Assembly: GCF_022808675.1 (NCBI RefSeq)
Contig: NZ_JAKZKV010000003.1
Location: 403,700 to 467,699, forward strand
DNA: 64,000 nucleotides
Reading direction: 5' to 3'
From: Parabacteroides sp. FAFU027
GTDB lineage: Bacteria; Bacteroidota; Bacteroidia; Bacteroidales; UBA7332
The translations under genes were made by a program, and so were the position numbers. The notes beneath the pieces are model-generated. The model saw only the letters and a program-made list of their open reading frames with translations. It had not been told where the DNA came from and did no database searches. Shown here piece after piece: positions 27,365-36,202 of this stretch. Within the stretch, counting starts at the first letter, position 1; each line of letters begins with the position of its first letter.

Positions 27365-27372
27365 CAAAGATA
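27365..27372 (-). promoter_or_regulatory. Candidate -7 box of the methyltransferase gene
   Basis: The minus strand reads TATCTTTG, exact TAnnTTTG, only 14 bases before the ATG. If used, the mRNA leader would be under ten bases, nearly leaderless. Confidence 0.45.
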
Positions 27373-27617
27373 AGAAATTAAGCCCTTGGCATAAGAATTC
27401 TATTTTTATTAAAGTAGTTAGTTCAATCGAAAGTCATCATACCATTTATAAACGAACTCATAATCTAAACCAACCGTATCAATATCCCCTGCATGTCCCT
27501 TATCAGTACATCGCAAGGGATTCTTTTCATATCATAGTTAATCATAATCCCATCGCTCCACATCAATCAGACTACAGAATAATCAGCTCAATAAACACTG
27601 AATATCAACGCCCTATC
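27373..27617. other. AT-rich gap between the RM system and the 21-bp array
   Basis: I see no gene, RNA gene or convincing repeat in these 245 bases. They lead into the 21-bp-periodic array. Confidence 0.5.
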
Positions 27618-28163
27618 ATAGTTCAACAGAACTTCTACACTCCGCTTCATTACCCAAACAGTCATGACTGTTCGGTTTTCATAGTTGCTTGTTACTCCAA
27701 CAGTCATGACTATTGGAGCTACAAAGTAGCTCGAAGGTCGAATAGTCATGACTGTTCAAGCTTCAAAGCACTTTTATGTCGCTACATAGTGGCTTGTAGT
27801 TTCAACAGTCATGACTGTTGAAACTACAAAGTAGCTCGAAGCTCCAATAGTCATGACTTTTCGAGCTACAAAGCACCTCGAAGGTCGAATAGTCATGACT
27901 GTTGGGACATCGAGCAAGCTTGTAGTCATTACGAGGCACATCGTAGTGACTACAAGCCGACTCGATATCGGAATAAAGCACAGCCCGGTTCTTACTAGCA
28001 ACTGTGTTGCCATAACAAACTCACTTGTAGTTCGATTGAAGCGATACGTTTGCCCGATAAAGCACGACGAAGCGGGAATAAAAACATCTGTTACGGGAAA
28101 AATGCACTTTAAAACAGGAATATTGCAGATTAATGGAAGAAAAGCATTGCTTATTCAATGATA
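27618..28163. repeat. Degenerate array of ~25 units with strict 21-bp period
   Basis: The core AGTCATGACT occurs six times, at 27660, 27702, 27744, 27807, 27849 and 27891. Spacings are 42, 42, 63, 42 and 42, all multiples of 21. Cut at 21 bases, the rest aligns too. Units of type AGTCATGACTGTT-N-GAGCTAC alternate with AAAGTAGCTCGAAGGTCGAAT-like units. More diverged 21-mers beginning AAAGCAC (27975, 28059) continue to about 28163. No spacing error is seen over more than 400 bases. The unit equals seven codons, but four in-frame TAGs break the plus frame in the left half. The array ends where the next gene begins. Confidence 0.85.
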
Positions 28164-28211
28164 TTTTTTAATTTGCAAAACAATAAAACCAATATTTGGA
28201 AATACAATAGT

Positions 28212-28910
28212 ATGCCGGACCGTTCGAGAATCCCCCGTATGATTAGCACGTTTAACGTCTATATCATCTCTACAAGCAGATATTTGATTGCAGGCACTCC
28301 GATAACCAATGGTGAAAGGCTGGAGCTTTCCCCTGAGGATATATCCACGTGGATTGCTTTTGCAGAGGAATGGAAACCGCTCTATAAGCTATACAGCGAC
28401 AAAAGTTATAGCCGCACAACCGCTATTAAAGACCAATTGCTGTTGATAATTTCCCGCACAGTGACTTTTGATGCCAAATATCACTTGCTGGACCGTATCT
28501 CAACATCGCCACAAGTTACTGTTACAGATATAGCGGTCTTCAATATCAAGAGAGGATTACTTCAAAAGAAAACACATACCATTTCCATAACGCCTGTCAA
28601 AGATACTGTAAGAGCTATCCTTAAGCCAATCGGTGGTGGACAGGCCTATATCAAATGTTTGGGCAGCACGGCTCAACGGCCAGGTATTGTTGCCGGTGCC
28701 GATTGCGTACAATACCTCTACTGCATCGGGGATACTCCTCCCCTCTCGGCCAATGACCCCGGATTAAAAACGGGGCTCTCCTCCCGCGCCTCCTTTACCC
28801 TCGATATCGGTGCGGCATTCCAGGGTAAGAAACTCTTTATCTATTTCCGTTGGTTCAATACCCGCCATCCGGAATTGGCCGGTTCGTGGAGTGGGATGAT
28901 GGAGATGTAG
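28212..28910 (+). CDS. Conserved-looking protein of unknown function downstream of the 21-bp array
   Basis: A 232-residue protein starting MPDRSRIPRMISTFNVYI; the frame also opens at 28158, but that stretch overlaps the end of the array and looks non-native. There is no signal peptide. It has a helical N-terminal half (LSPEDISTWIAFAEEWKPLYKLY in part) and a C-terminal half with beta-strand patterns (VQYLYCIGDTPPLS, GKKLFIYFRWFNTRHPELAGSWS in part). The tail resembles proteins I associate with Bacteroidetes that end in a W-(V/F)-N-T-(K/R)-HPEL-x-GPWS-like motif, but I cannot name a family. Function unknown. Confidence 0.65.
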   Translation: MPDRSRIPRMISTFNVYIISTSRYLIAGTPITNGERLELSPEDISTWIAFAEEWKPLYKLYSDKSYSRTTAIKDQLLLIISRTVTFDAKYHLLDRISTSPQVTVTDIAVFNIKRGLLQKKTHTISITPVKDTVRAILKPIGGGQAYIKCLGSTAQRPGIVAGADCVQYLYCIGDTPPLSANDPGLKTGLSSRASFTLDIGAAFQGKKLFIYFRWFNTRHPELAGSWSGMMEM

Positions 28911-28983
28911 GTGTTGTGATTAACTTCAAAACTGAATAAAAAAGACATTTGATGATATTTCAGAGATTAACACGGACTTTTCA

Positions 28984-29511
28984 ATGATAGAATACGAACT
29001 TCCTTATTCATCCTTTCTTGTTGCAAACAGAAATTATTGCGAAAATATCGAGATGCAACTTCAAACGTTAGGCGCTGATTGCAACGGCTATTGTAATGGA
29101 TTCGGATATGAGATAGATTCTGTATTTATCAGGAATAATCTAACCTATAATATCAAATTCATCAAGTATCAGACAACTCAGGGTAAAGGAGATGCTCATG
29201 AATATGCCGGATTAGAACTATTCATATCCGGAATCAATAACAAAGGAGAATTTGTAGCAGGAAAGTCTATAATCAAACGATTATTTACCCCTTATGAAAT
29301 CAAAAGTATTCTTCCAAAGCCTTATTATATGAAGTTTGAAGACTGGAGCTATAGTGAATTCAACGAAAGTTTTGCTCATTTTTTATTGAAGAACAGTATT
29401 TCCGGAATCAGACTAAAAGAGGGTAAACTTGCCGTAAAGATTCACGAGCCAATAGATGAAATAGCAGAGTTCATCACAGATATTGAAAAACTTATTCGTC
29501 AAATACCTTAA
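28984..29511 (+). CDS. Hypothetical protein, 175 aa
   Basis: Starts MIEYELPYSSFLVANRNYCEN. It is soluble, with no signal peptide or membrane segment. Alternating strands and a mixed acidic/basic helix at the end (ADEIAEFITDIEKLIRQ-like) resemble small cytoplasmic immunity-type proteins only in a general way. I do not recognise the family. A strong terminator follows, so it is probably expressed alone or with the gene before it. Confidence 0.6.
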   Translation: MIEYELPYSSFLVANRNYCENIEMQLQTLGADCNGYCNGFGYEIDSVFIRNNLTYNIKFIKYQTTQGKGDAHEYAGLELFISGINNKGEFVAGKSIIKRLFTPYEIKSILPKPYYMKFEDWSYSEFNESFAHFLLKNSISGIRLKEGKLAVKIHEPIDEIAEFITDIEKLIRQIP

Positions 29512-29533
29512 GAAGGAATAAGATTATAGCAAC

Positions 29534-29575
29534 AAAAAGCTCCCGTTTGCACTGATTAGCAAGCGGGAGCTTTTT
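29534..29575. terminator. Bidirectional terminator
   Basis: AAAAAGCTCCCGTTTG pairs with CAAGCGGGAGCTTTTT. It sits between convergent genes (stops at 29511 plus and 29590 minus), with T-runs on both strands. Confidence 0.93.
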
Positions 29576-29589
29576 GATATATATTCTGA

Positions 29590-30138
29590 TTACTTCGTAT
29601 CAAAGAAATAGCCCAGAGATAAAGCGACTGCTGACAAATGAGTTTTCTGTAGAATCTGGTTATCCTGAAGATAATTGTCATACGTAGAATTATTCCGGAT
29701 CGGAACCAATAACGCAAGCGACCATCGGGTGCGGCTTTCTTTCGGATTGATAAAATAATCGAGTCCGATACCGACAGATGGTCCATAGAAAAGCCGGTTA
29801 AGGCTCTGCTGGTTCTCTACCGAAAGCATCGCATTGTAACCATACATCGCCAGGGCATAAGGTGCAAAGTGAGGCGTATCGCTTTTCCGGTTTGCCCTGT
29901 ATCTTACACCCACATTATAACCCACTCCGGCATAGGTAACACCGGAACCGACAAAGGCTCCCAGATTATGGTTATACTCGTAAGTCAGGTTCCCTCCCAA
30001 CATTCCCCCGTAATCAAACCCGGTACCAATTCCCACCAGTACATTACCGGGCATATTGGCCAGCAAAGGCTCTTTAGCGTTGACGATTTGGTTAGAAAAC
30101 ACAAAGCACAGGAGAAGTATAATTACGTTTTTCAACAT
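29590..30138 (-). CDS. Small outer-membrane beta-barrel-like protein
   Basis: A 182-residue exported protein starting MLKNVIILLLCFVFSNQIVNA (signal peptide); the frame extends to 30195, but the upstream part lacks signal character. The rest is glycine/aromatic-rich alternating sequence (GNVLVGIGTGFDYGGMLGG in part, YAPYALAMYGYNAML-like, SLGYFF at the end), typical of an 8-stranded barrel with a C-terminal aromatic. It has no clear partner gene. Function unknown. Confidence 0.7.
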   Translation of the reverse strand: MLKNVIILLLCFVFSNQIVNAKEPLLANMPGNVLVGIGTGFDYGGMLGGNLTYEYNHNLGAFVGSGVTYAGVGYNVGVRYRANRKSDTPHFAPYALAMYGYNAMLSVENQQSLNRLFYGPSVGIGLDYFINPKESRTRWSLALLVPIRNNSTYDNYLQDNQILQKTHLSAVALSLGYFFDTK

Positions 30139-30178
30139 GGCGAATGAGTTACAATGAATAAAGTCTCTGCAAAATAAG

Positions 30179-30186
30179 CAAAAATA
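30179..30186 (-). promoter_or_regulatory. Candidate -7 box of the barrel protein gene
   Basis: The minus strand reads TATTTTTG (TAnnTTTG match) 41 bases before the start. No -33 match. Confidence 0.4.
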
Positions 30187-30288
30187 GCGATACATTTTCC
30201 GAATCGCAGAGATTCATTCAATAAAACAGAAATGGGAGCTATATCGTATCTTGCTCCAATAACTATTCGTCTGGTCATGGCAATCCTG

Positions 30289-32607
30289 TTATTCGTGCCA
30301 GATGACCACATCCTTGCGACGGCTTTCGGGCGTAACCTTCAGGTTTAGTATATCCCCGTTGCGGATTTCACCCTCCACAATGGTATTGTAGGGTGCATGT
30401 AGCTTAAATCTGGCATTCCAATCCTTCGGCCAGGCCGGCAAGAGGATAATCTTACGGTCATGAGTCTGCATCAGCATCTCCTGCAGTGCAATCATTCCCG
30501 ATCCACCCCAGTTATGGTCAGGCACCCAGTCATGTCCCGGCCCCCAGAAGGCAGGAAAGCGCAGTTTACCATCTTGTAGCTTGAGTACGGTATATTTTTT
30601 TGCTTCGTCGGTCAGCCCCAGTCTGGCTGCAAAAATCGCAGCCTGCGCCCAACTCTCATGATGATGGTTTTTCACACAGAACGGGTCGTAGAGATAGGTA
30701 TTGCGTGCCACATCGAGGTCCGGTCTATCCACACCATACAATCCCCAGGGATAGACGGGATAAAGCTGTGGCGTTTCAGTATTCTGAATACGCGCCCAAT
30801 TTTCAGCGGGAGCCAGCTTCATCTTACCATCCAGCGTACGGGTCGGAACGGGCGGGATACGTTTCAGCATCAGTGTCCACTTCTCCCGTTGTTCATCAGT
30901 GAGGTAAGAATTAGGCAACTCTGTGAGACGGGTAAGCACCACCCTGAGTGCCGAAATATAGGTAGTTGAATTATATGTCATCTTATAGGTCTCTGCCGCG
31001 GAACTTGGATAAAAGACGTAATTGCCATTGCCATCCCATATCTTCGCTCCGCGCTGTTTGGCCAGCATTTGATAGTGTTCATCAAAGAAAGTCAGGCAGC
31101 TTTCGATAAATGGGATATAGGAGCTGATATTACGGCCTTCGTAACGTTCGGTCTCCAGCATCATATAGCAGAACTCGAGGCAGGTCTCCCACGAATATTC
31201 AAGCCAGGCGTTATACTCAATTCCCTTATCGAAGTCAGCCGGATGTTTCCATCCATACTCGGCCATATTGGGTAAACCGAAATTCTCCAGCTGTTCGGTA
31301 AAGCAGGCGCCTTTGTGTTTCCAGTAAACTTCACTTCTCAATTCAGCTGTCTTTAGCGAGCGCAGGTAAAAATCAAACTGCGGCTTTATCATATCCAGGT
31401 CACCGCTCTTAAACATCGGGTAGTACACCAACCGTTGGTTCTGAGCCGTCATCAGTCCTCCGCCCCAGTTACGGTGATCAGGAGTCCCCAGATTCGTACT
31501 ATCGGTAAATACGGGGTCGAAAGTAAATAAACCGCCATTGAACTTGGTCGGATAATCCCCGTAAGCATTGCATCCAAGCATATAACGGAAAAGCTGATAG
31601 TTCCGTCCCACCTGCCATTTGGCATCAGTAGTATTCCCTTCAATAGAAATGTAACTACGGTTCCAGTATTGACTCCACCAATCCTGCGTTTTACGTTCTG
31701 CAGTTTTGGCATTCAGTTTTGCATCGTTCTTTATTTTCTCCAAACCAACTTTCCACTGTTCGATATCTCCCACTTTAGCCACATATAAAGCTAATTCCAG
31801 CTGAATGGACCAGGAAGGTTTAGCGCTTTTCAATCTCAAGCCTTTAAAGGTGGTATTGATATATTTACCGGAGACTGTACCATCAGGTATCATATTAGTT
31901 CCGCTCATTGTACCACCAAAGACAAGATTCTTCAATGGATTCTGCATCTGTTCCTTCACCGATTCCATCCCTTGCTGACGAACGGTAATATCAAAAGCAT
32001 CATCAGTATCTATCCGGTTCTGATGATAGAACATAACCTCATTACCGCTAAAAGCAACGTTATCTTTATGGGTCTTAACATCTATATTTTTAGGCGGAAA
32101 CTTAAACGAATTGGAACGAAACTCTTTTGTAACCGGCACAAAATCCTCAAAACGCCAGTTCTCATAAGTAGCAATGGCATCTACAGCTTTAGGACTCTTC
32201 ACTTCCAGATGAACAACCGGTCTAAAGACATCCACCCAAATTAAGACATCAGTACCACCACCGGTAATCTTTACCCTTCCTTTTTCCAGTTGAAGGGTTT
32301 GCATAAAGTCATTACCGGAAAAAGGATTAGGATTTAGATTCAATCTAACCCGGCCGAGCTTCAACATCGCATTGTTTTCATCAAAAGTACCACTGCGGGA
32401 AATATAGAATAAAATATCCCCATTTTCCACCCATACATTTAGCCCGATATCACCACCCCCGCACGGCATCGATTCGCTGGAATTAACACTCTGCTTATGC
32501 CATGTCACTTCATAGGATGAAAGGGAATTAGTTTGAGCTTGAAGCTGACTACTAAATATAGAAAGGAACAGTAAACCTGAAAAGGCTACAGCACATAGTT
32601 TTTTCAT
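30289..32607 (-). CDS. DUF5703 / GH95-like (alpha/alpha)6-barrel glycosidase-like protein
   Basis: A 772-residue protein with a signal peptide (first ~24 residues, cleavage near LQAQ). The N-terminal beta-sandwich (MPCGGGDIGLNVWVENGDILFYISR in part) matches the DUF5703 domain, related to the GH95 N-terminal domain. A long helical region follows (WWSQYWNRSYISIEG, YPTKFNGGLFTFDP, WGGGLMTAQNQRLVYYPMFKSGD in part), then HDWVPDHNWGGSGMIALQEMLMQ in part and LLPAWPKDW. The layout fits fucosidase/galactosidase relatives. Catalytic specificity is unproven. Supply of L-fucose to the 12-20 kb cluster is a tempting inference. Confidence 0.75.
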   Translation of the reverse strand: MKKLCAVAFSGLLFLSIFSSQLQAQTNSLSSYEVTWHKQSVNSSESMPCGGGDIGLNVWVENGDILFYISRSGTFDENNAMLKLGRVRLNLNPNPFSGNDFMQTLQLEKGRVKITGGGTDVLIWVDVFRPVVHLEVKSPKAVDAIATYENWRFEDFVPVTKEFRSNSFKFPPKNIDVKTHKDNVAFSGNEVMFYHQNRIDTDDAFDITVRQQGMESVKEQMQNPLKNLVFGGTMSGTNMIPDGTVSGKYINTTFKGLRLKSAKPSWSIQLELALYVAKVGDIEQWKVGLEKIKNDAKLNAKTAERKTQDWWSQYWNRSYISIEGNTTDAKWQVGRNYQLFRYMLGCNAYGDYPTKFNGGLFTFDPVFTDSTNLGTPDHRNWGGGLMTAQNQRLVYYPMFKSGDLDMIKPQFDFYLRSLKTAELRSEVYWKHKGACFTEQLENFGLPNMAEYGWKHPADFDKGIEYNAWLEYSWETCLEFCYMMLETERYEGRNISSYIPFIESCLTFFDEHYQMLAKQRGAKIWDGNGNYVFYPSSAAETYKMTYNSTTYISALRVVLTRLTELPNSYLTDEQREKWTLMLKRIPPVPTRTLDGKMKLAPAENWARIQNTETPQLYPVYPWGLYGVDRPDLDVARNTYLYDPFCVKNHHHESWAQAAIFAARLGLTDEAKKYTVLKLQDGKLRFPAFWGPGHDWVPDHNWGGSGMIALQEMLMQTHDRKIILLPAWPKDWNARFKLHAPYNTIVEGEIRNGDILNLKVTPESRRKDVVIWHE

Positions 32608-32650
32608 GAATGCAGGTAGTTAGTGAGTAAAGGGTCTGATAATGATATAA

Positions 32651-32681
32651 CAAAAATAAGGCAATACTTGCACACGTTCAA
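32651..32681 (-). promoter_or_regulatory. Promoter of the DUF5703 gene
   Basis: On the minus strand TTG (32681-32679) is followed after 20 bases by TATTTTTG (32658-32651), a near-ideal Bacteroidetes housekeeping promoter. It is 44 bases before the start codon. Confidence 0.65.
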
Positions 32682-32788
32682 GCCATAAACCCTGAAAGCT
32701 AATTGAAACGATAAATAGAGTATGCTTTTTGATGAAATACAAACAAAAAGGGAAGGAACAGAATCTTTTTAGAGAAAGGTATATATGC

Positions 32789-32822
32789 AAAAAGACCGTA
32801 AGCAGAAGCCTACGGTCTTTTT
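32789..32822. terminator. Terminator of the ribosomal operon
   Basis: AAAAAGACCGTA pairs with TACGGTCTTTTT (12 bp). It begins 20 bases beyond the rplQ stop on the minus strand, where a T-run follows. Confidence 0.93.
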
Positions 32823-32841
32823 ATATGAGCTTTTGAAAGAA

Positions 32842-33315
32842 TTACTCAGCTGATTCAGTTGATTCAGGAGCAGATGCTTCAGGAGCAACGTCAGCGGCTT
32901 TTTTAGTAGAACGACGAGTTCTGGTTTTCTTAGCAGCTTTTTCTTTCAACATGTTTTCGTTGTAGTCAACCAATTCGATGAAACACATTGAAGCGTTGTC
33001 ACCCAAACGGTTTCCTGTTTTCAGGATACGAGTGTAACCACCCGGACGGTCTGCTACTTTCGCAGCAACACCCTGGAAGAGTTCAGTTACCGCAACTTTA
33101 TTCTGCAGGTAGCTAAATACTACACGTCTTGAGTGAGTAGTATCCTCTTTTGATTTAGAGATGATAGGCTCAACATATACTCTCAGTGCTTTTGCCTTTG
33201 CAACAGTAGTAAAGATACGTTTGTGCAAAATCAAAGAAGCTGCCATATTTGACAACATAGCTTGTCTGTGAGAGTGTGTGCGACCCAAATGATTGAATTT
33301 CTTATTGTGTCTCAT
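32842..33315 (-). CDS. rplQ: 50S ribosomal protein L17
   Basis: 157 residues. The L17 core ([25 protein letters not shown] in part, [25 protein letters not shown] in part) is followed by a lysine-rich then Ser/Glu/Ala-rich tail of about 35 residues that many L17 proteins lack. It is the last gene of the operon, 4 bases after rpoA, just before the terminator. Confidence 0.98.
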   Translation of the reverse strand: MRHNKKFNHLGRTHSHRQAMLSNMAASLILHKRIFTTVAKAKALRVYVEPIISKSKEDTTHSRRVVFSYLQNKVAVTELFQGVAAKVADRPGGYTRILKTGNRLGDNASMCFIELVDYNENMLKEKAAKKTRTRRSTKKAADVAPEASAPESTESAE

Positions 33316-33319
33316 TACT

Positions 33320-34312
33320 TTACTCTTTGTCTAATTTATATTTAGCAATATCCATTCCAAAAGAGAGGTTCAGATTTTCAAGCAACTCATCCAATTCAGT
33401 CAATGACTTCTTACCGAAGTTTCTGAATTTCAACAAGTCTGCTTTATTGTATTGAACCAGCTCACCCAGTGTTTCTACGTCTGCTGATTTCAGACAGTTC
33501 AAAGCACGTACAGAAAGATCCATGTCAACCAGTTTTGTTTTCAACAACTGACGCATGTGCAATACTTCCTCATCGAAATCTTCGCCGCTTTCAGTGTCGC
33601 TCAGTTCAAGAGTAATCTTTTCATCTGAGAACAACATGAAGTGGTAGATCAAAATCTTAGCAGCTTCTTTCAAGGCTTCTTTCGGATGGATAGAACCATC
33701 TGTAGCAATCTCAATAACGAGTTTCTCGTAGTCAGTTTTTTGTTCAACACGGTAGTTTTCAACCGAATATTTCACATTGCGGATCGGAGTATAGATCGAG
33801 TCAATGGGAATTACACTAACATCGTCAGACAAGTTACGGTTTTCGTCAGCCGGTACATATCCACGTCCTTTGTTAATGGTTAATTCAATTGTAAAGCTAG
33901 CCGAAGGGCTCAGGTTGCAAATCACCAACTCGGGGTTAAGCACCTCGAAACCTGATAATTGTTTACTGATGTCACCCGCTTTGAACACTTCAGTACCCGA
34001 AACAGTTATAGCGACTTTCTCAGTTTCGAACTCTTCAACGATTTGTTTCAAACGTACCTGTTTCAGATTCAGGATAATGTTTGTAACATCTTCTATAACT
34101 CCCGGAATAGTAGAAAATTCATGATCTACTCCGTCGATTTTGATAGAAGTAATCGCGAAACCTTCTAACGAAGAAAGGAGGATTCGGCGTAATGCATTAC
34201 CTACGGTGATGCCATATCCGGGCTCCAATGGACGAAATTCGAATTTACCGAATGTTGCGTCCGATTCTAGCATGATAACTTTATCGGGTTTTTGAAATGC
34301 TAATATCGCCAT
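33320..34312 (-). CDS. rpoA: RNA polymerase alpha subunit
   Basis: 330 residues. The N-terminal assembly domain ([26 protein letters not shown] in part) and the C-terminal DNA-binding domain ([23 protein letters not shown] in part, [17 protein letters not shown]) are both complete, joined by an acidic linker. Usual place between rpsD and rplQ. Confidence 0.99.
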   Translation of the reverse strand: MAILAFQKPDKVIMLESDATFGKFEFRPLEPGYGITVGNALRRILLSSLEGFAITSIKIDGVDHEFSTIPGVIEDVTNIILNLKQVRLKQIVEEFETEKVAITVSGTEVFKAGDISKQLSGFEVLNPELVICNLSPSASFTIELTINKGRGYVPADENRNLSDDVSVIPIDSIYTPIRNVKYSVENYRVEQKTDYEKLVIEIATDGSIHPKEALKEAAKILIYHFMLFSDEKITLELSDTESGEDFDEEVLHMRQLLKTKLVDMDLSVRALNCLKSADVETLGELVQYNKADLLKFRNFGKKSLTELDELLENLNLSFGMDIAKYKLDKE

Positions 34313-34323
34313 GAAATTACTTA

Positions 34324-34929
34324 TTATTTAGAATACAATTCTACGATCAACTGTTCTTTGATATTTTCAGGAATATCAGTTCTCTCAGGCATGTGAAGGA
34401 ATTTTCCTGACATTGCAGTTTTATCCCATTCTAACCATGGATATTTGCTGTGGTTGAAACCAGCCAAAGCGTCAACAATTACCTCAAGAGATTTTGATTT
34501 TTCACGAACGCCAATCACCTGACCTGGTTTAACAGAGAAAGAAGGAATGTTTACCACTTTACCGTTAACCACGATGTGACGGTGAGAAACCAACTGACGA
34601 GCAGCTGCACGGGTTGGTGCCAATCCCATGCGGAATACTACGTTGTCAAGACGAGCTTCGAGTAATTGAAGCAACACCTCACCTTTAATACCTTTTGTGC
34701 GTGAAGCTTTTTCAAATAAGATACGGAATTGTTTTTCCAAAACACCGTAAGTATATTTAGCTTTTTGTTTTTCACGCAGCTGAATACCATACTCAGATGT
34801 TTTTTTCTTTCTTCCGTTTCCGTGTTGTCCGGGAGGATAGTTCTTTTTAGAAAGAACTTTATCAGGTCCAAAAATAGCCTCACCGAATTTACGAGCAATC
34901 CTAGTTCTAGGTCCAGTATATCTTGCCAT
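34324..34929 (-). CDS. rpsD: 30S ribosomal protein S4
   Basis: 201 residues: [21 protein letters not shown] in part, [10 protein letters not shown] and the S4 RNA-binding domain [30 protein letters not shown] in part. S4 is the autoregulator of the alpha operon in other bacteria. A 111-base gap precedes it after rpsK. Confidence 0.98.
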   Translation of the reverse strand: MARYTGPRTRIARKFGEAIFGPDKVLSKKNYPPGQHGNGRKKKTSEYGIQLREKQKAKYTYGVLEKQFRILFEKASRTKGIKGEVLLQLLEARLDNVVFRMGLAPTRAAARQLVSHRHIVVNGKVVNIPSFSVKPGQVIGVREKSKSLEVIVDALAGFNHSKYPWLEWDKTAMSGKFLHMPERTDIPENIKEQLIVELYSK

Positions 34930-35040
34930 TTGTTTTTTTAATTAGTGTCAACTTAGAATCCCAATCAGTGCAGCCGCGATTGCAGAGAGGATTTGGTGCA
35001 ACCTTTTCACAAATTATGACTCTAAACTTCGGATTTTGAA

Positions 35041-35430
35041 TTAAACTCTTCTTCTTTTTGGAGGACGACATCCGTTGTGTGGAAGTGGAGTAACGTCAAC
35101 GATCTCAGTTACTTCTATTCCGGCACCGTGGATAGTACGAATTGCAGACTCACGTCCGTTTCCTGGTCCCTTAACATAAGCCTTTACTTTTCTCAAGCCA
35201 AGGTCGAATGCGATTTTAGCGCAGTCTTGTGCAGCCATTTGAGCTGCATAGGGAGTGTTCTTTTTAGAACCACGGAATCCCATTTTACCTGCAGAAGACC
35301 ATGAGATAACTTGTCCTTCGCTGTTAGCAAGCGAAACAATAATGTTGTTGAACGATGAGTGAACGTGAAGTTGTCCGTTAGCGTCAACCTTCACATTTCT
35401 CTTTTTCGCGGCGACTGTCTTTTTTGCCAT
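35041..35430 (-). CDS. rpsK: 30S ribosomal protein S11
   Basis: 129 residues with [36 protein letters not shown] in part and the C-terminal [17 protein letters not shown], the universal S11 signatures. It follows rpsM by 9 bases. Confidence 0.98.
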   Translation of the reverse strand: MAKKTVAAKKRNVKVDANGQLHVHSSFNNIIVSLANSEGQVISWSSAGKMGFRGSKKNTPYAAQMAAQDCAKIAFDLGLRKVKAYVKGPGNGRESAIRTIHGAGIEVTEIVDVTPLPHNGCRPPKRRRV

Positions 35431-35439
35431 ACTTAATTA

Positions 35440-35820
35440 TTATTTAGTAGCTTTTTTCTTGTTAGCAACTGTTTTCTTCTTACCTTTACGAGTACGGGCA
35501 TTGTTTTTAGTACTTTGTCCTCTCAAAGGCAGACCGATACGGTGACGAACACCACGATAACAACCGATATCCATCAATCGCTTGATGTTCAGTTGAACTT
35601 CAGAACGCAGATCACCCTCTACTTTGTACTCACTACCAATGATCTCACGAATTTTGGCAGCTTGGTCATCTGTCAGGTCTTTTACTTTTGTATCTTTGTC
35701 GATTCCTGCTTTTTCCAAGATAGCATTTGAACTGCTACGACCAATTCCGAAGATATAAGTCAACGCAATTTCAGCTCTTTTATTTTGCGGCAAGTCAACA
35801 CCAACTATTCTTATAGCCAT
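35440..35820 (-). CDS. rpsM: 30S ribosomal protein S13
   Basis: 126 residues: [27 protein letters not shown] in part, [17 protein letters not shown], and a Lys-rich tail that reaches into the decoding region. It lies 30 bases downstream of rpmJ. Confidence 0.98.
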   Translation of the reverse strand: MAIRIVGVDLPQNKRAEIALTYIFGIGRSSSNAILEKAGIDKDTKVKDLTDDQAAKIREIIGSEYKVEGDLRSEVQLNIKRLMDIGCYRGVRHRIGLPLRGQSTKNNARTRKGKKKTVANKKKATK

Positions 35821-35850
35821 ACACTTGAATTATTTTGCAAAATTAGTAAT

Positions 35851-35967
35851 TTATCCCTGACGCTGTTTGTATTTGGGATTTTTCTTGTTAATAATATATA
35901 AGCGACCCTTTCTTCTTACGATTTTACAGTCAGCAGTACGCTTTTTCAAAGATGCTCTTACTTTCAT
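35851..35967 (-). CDS. rpmJ: 50S ribosomal protein L36 (zinc-free form)
   Basis: 38 residues: [19 protein letters not shown] near the start and [12 protein letters not shown] at the end. Only one of the four zinc ligands of the C+ form remains (Cys14), so this is the zinc-independent type. It lies between infA (11 bases) and rpsM (30 bases). Confidence 0.96.
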   Translation of the reverse strand: MKVRASLKKRTADCKIVRRKGRLYIINKKNPKYKQRQG

Positions 35968-35978
35968 ATCTGTTTTTT

Positions 35979-36197
35979 TTATTTGTATCTGAATGCAATT
36001 CTCCCCTTCGTTAAATCGTAAGGAGACATTTCTACACGCACTTTATCACCGGGTAGAATCTTAATATAATGCATACGCATTTTACCAGAAATATGCGCGG
36101 TGATTTCATGTCCGTTTTCCAACTCTACACGGAACATCGCGTTTGACAACGCTTCAATGATGACCCCGTCTTGTTCGATTGCCGATTGTTTTGACAT
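35979..36197 (-). CDS. infA: Translation initiation factor IF-1
   Basis: 72 residues with the OB-fold sequence [23 protein letters not shown] in part, [20 protein letters not shown] in part and [15 protein letters not shown]. It binds the 30S A site. Five bases separate it from map, as in other Bacteroidales. Confidence 0.98.
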   Translation of the reverse strand: MSKQSAIEQDGVIIEALSNAMFRVELENGHEITAHISGKMRMHYIKILPGDKVRVEMSPYDLTKGRIAFRYK

Positions 36198-36202
36198 TTA
36201 GC

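Noticed and set aside
27774-28013. Minus-strand 79-codon ORF inside the array
   Set aside because: It is open only because the array has a 21-bp period and palindromic units; both strands look coding-like for the same reason.
27618-28163. CRISPR array
   Set aside because: Units are contiguous 21-mers without alternating conserved repeats and unique spacers of CRISPR size, the cores are palindromic, and no cas genes are present.
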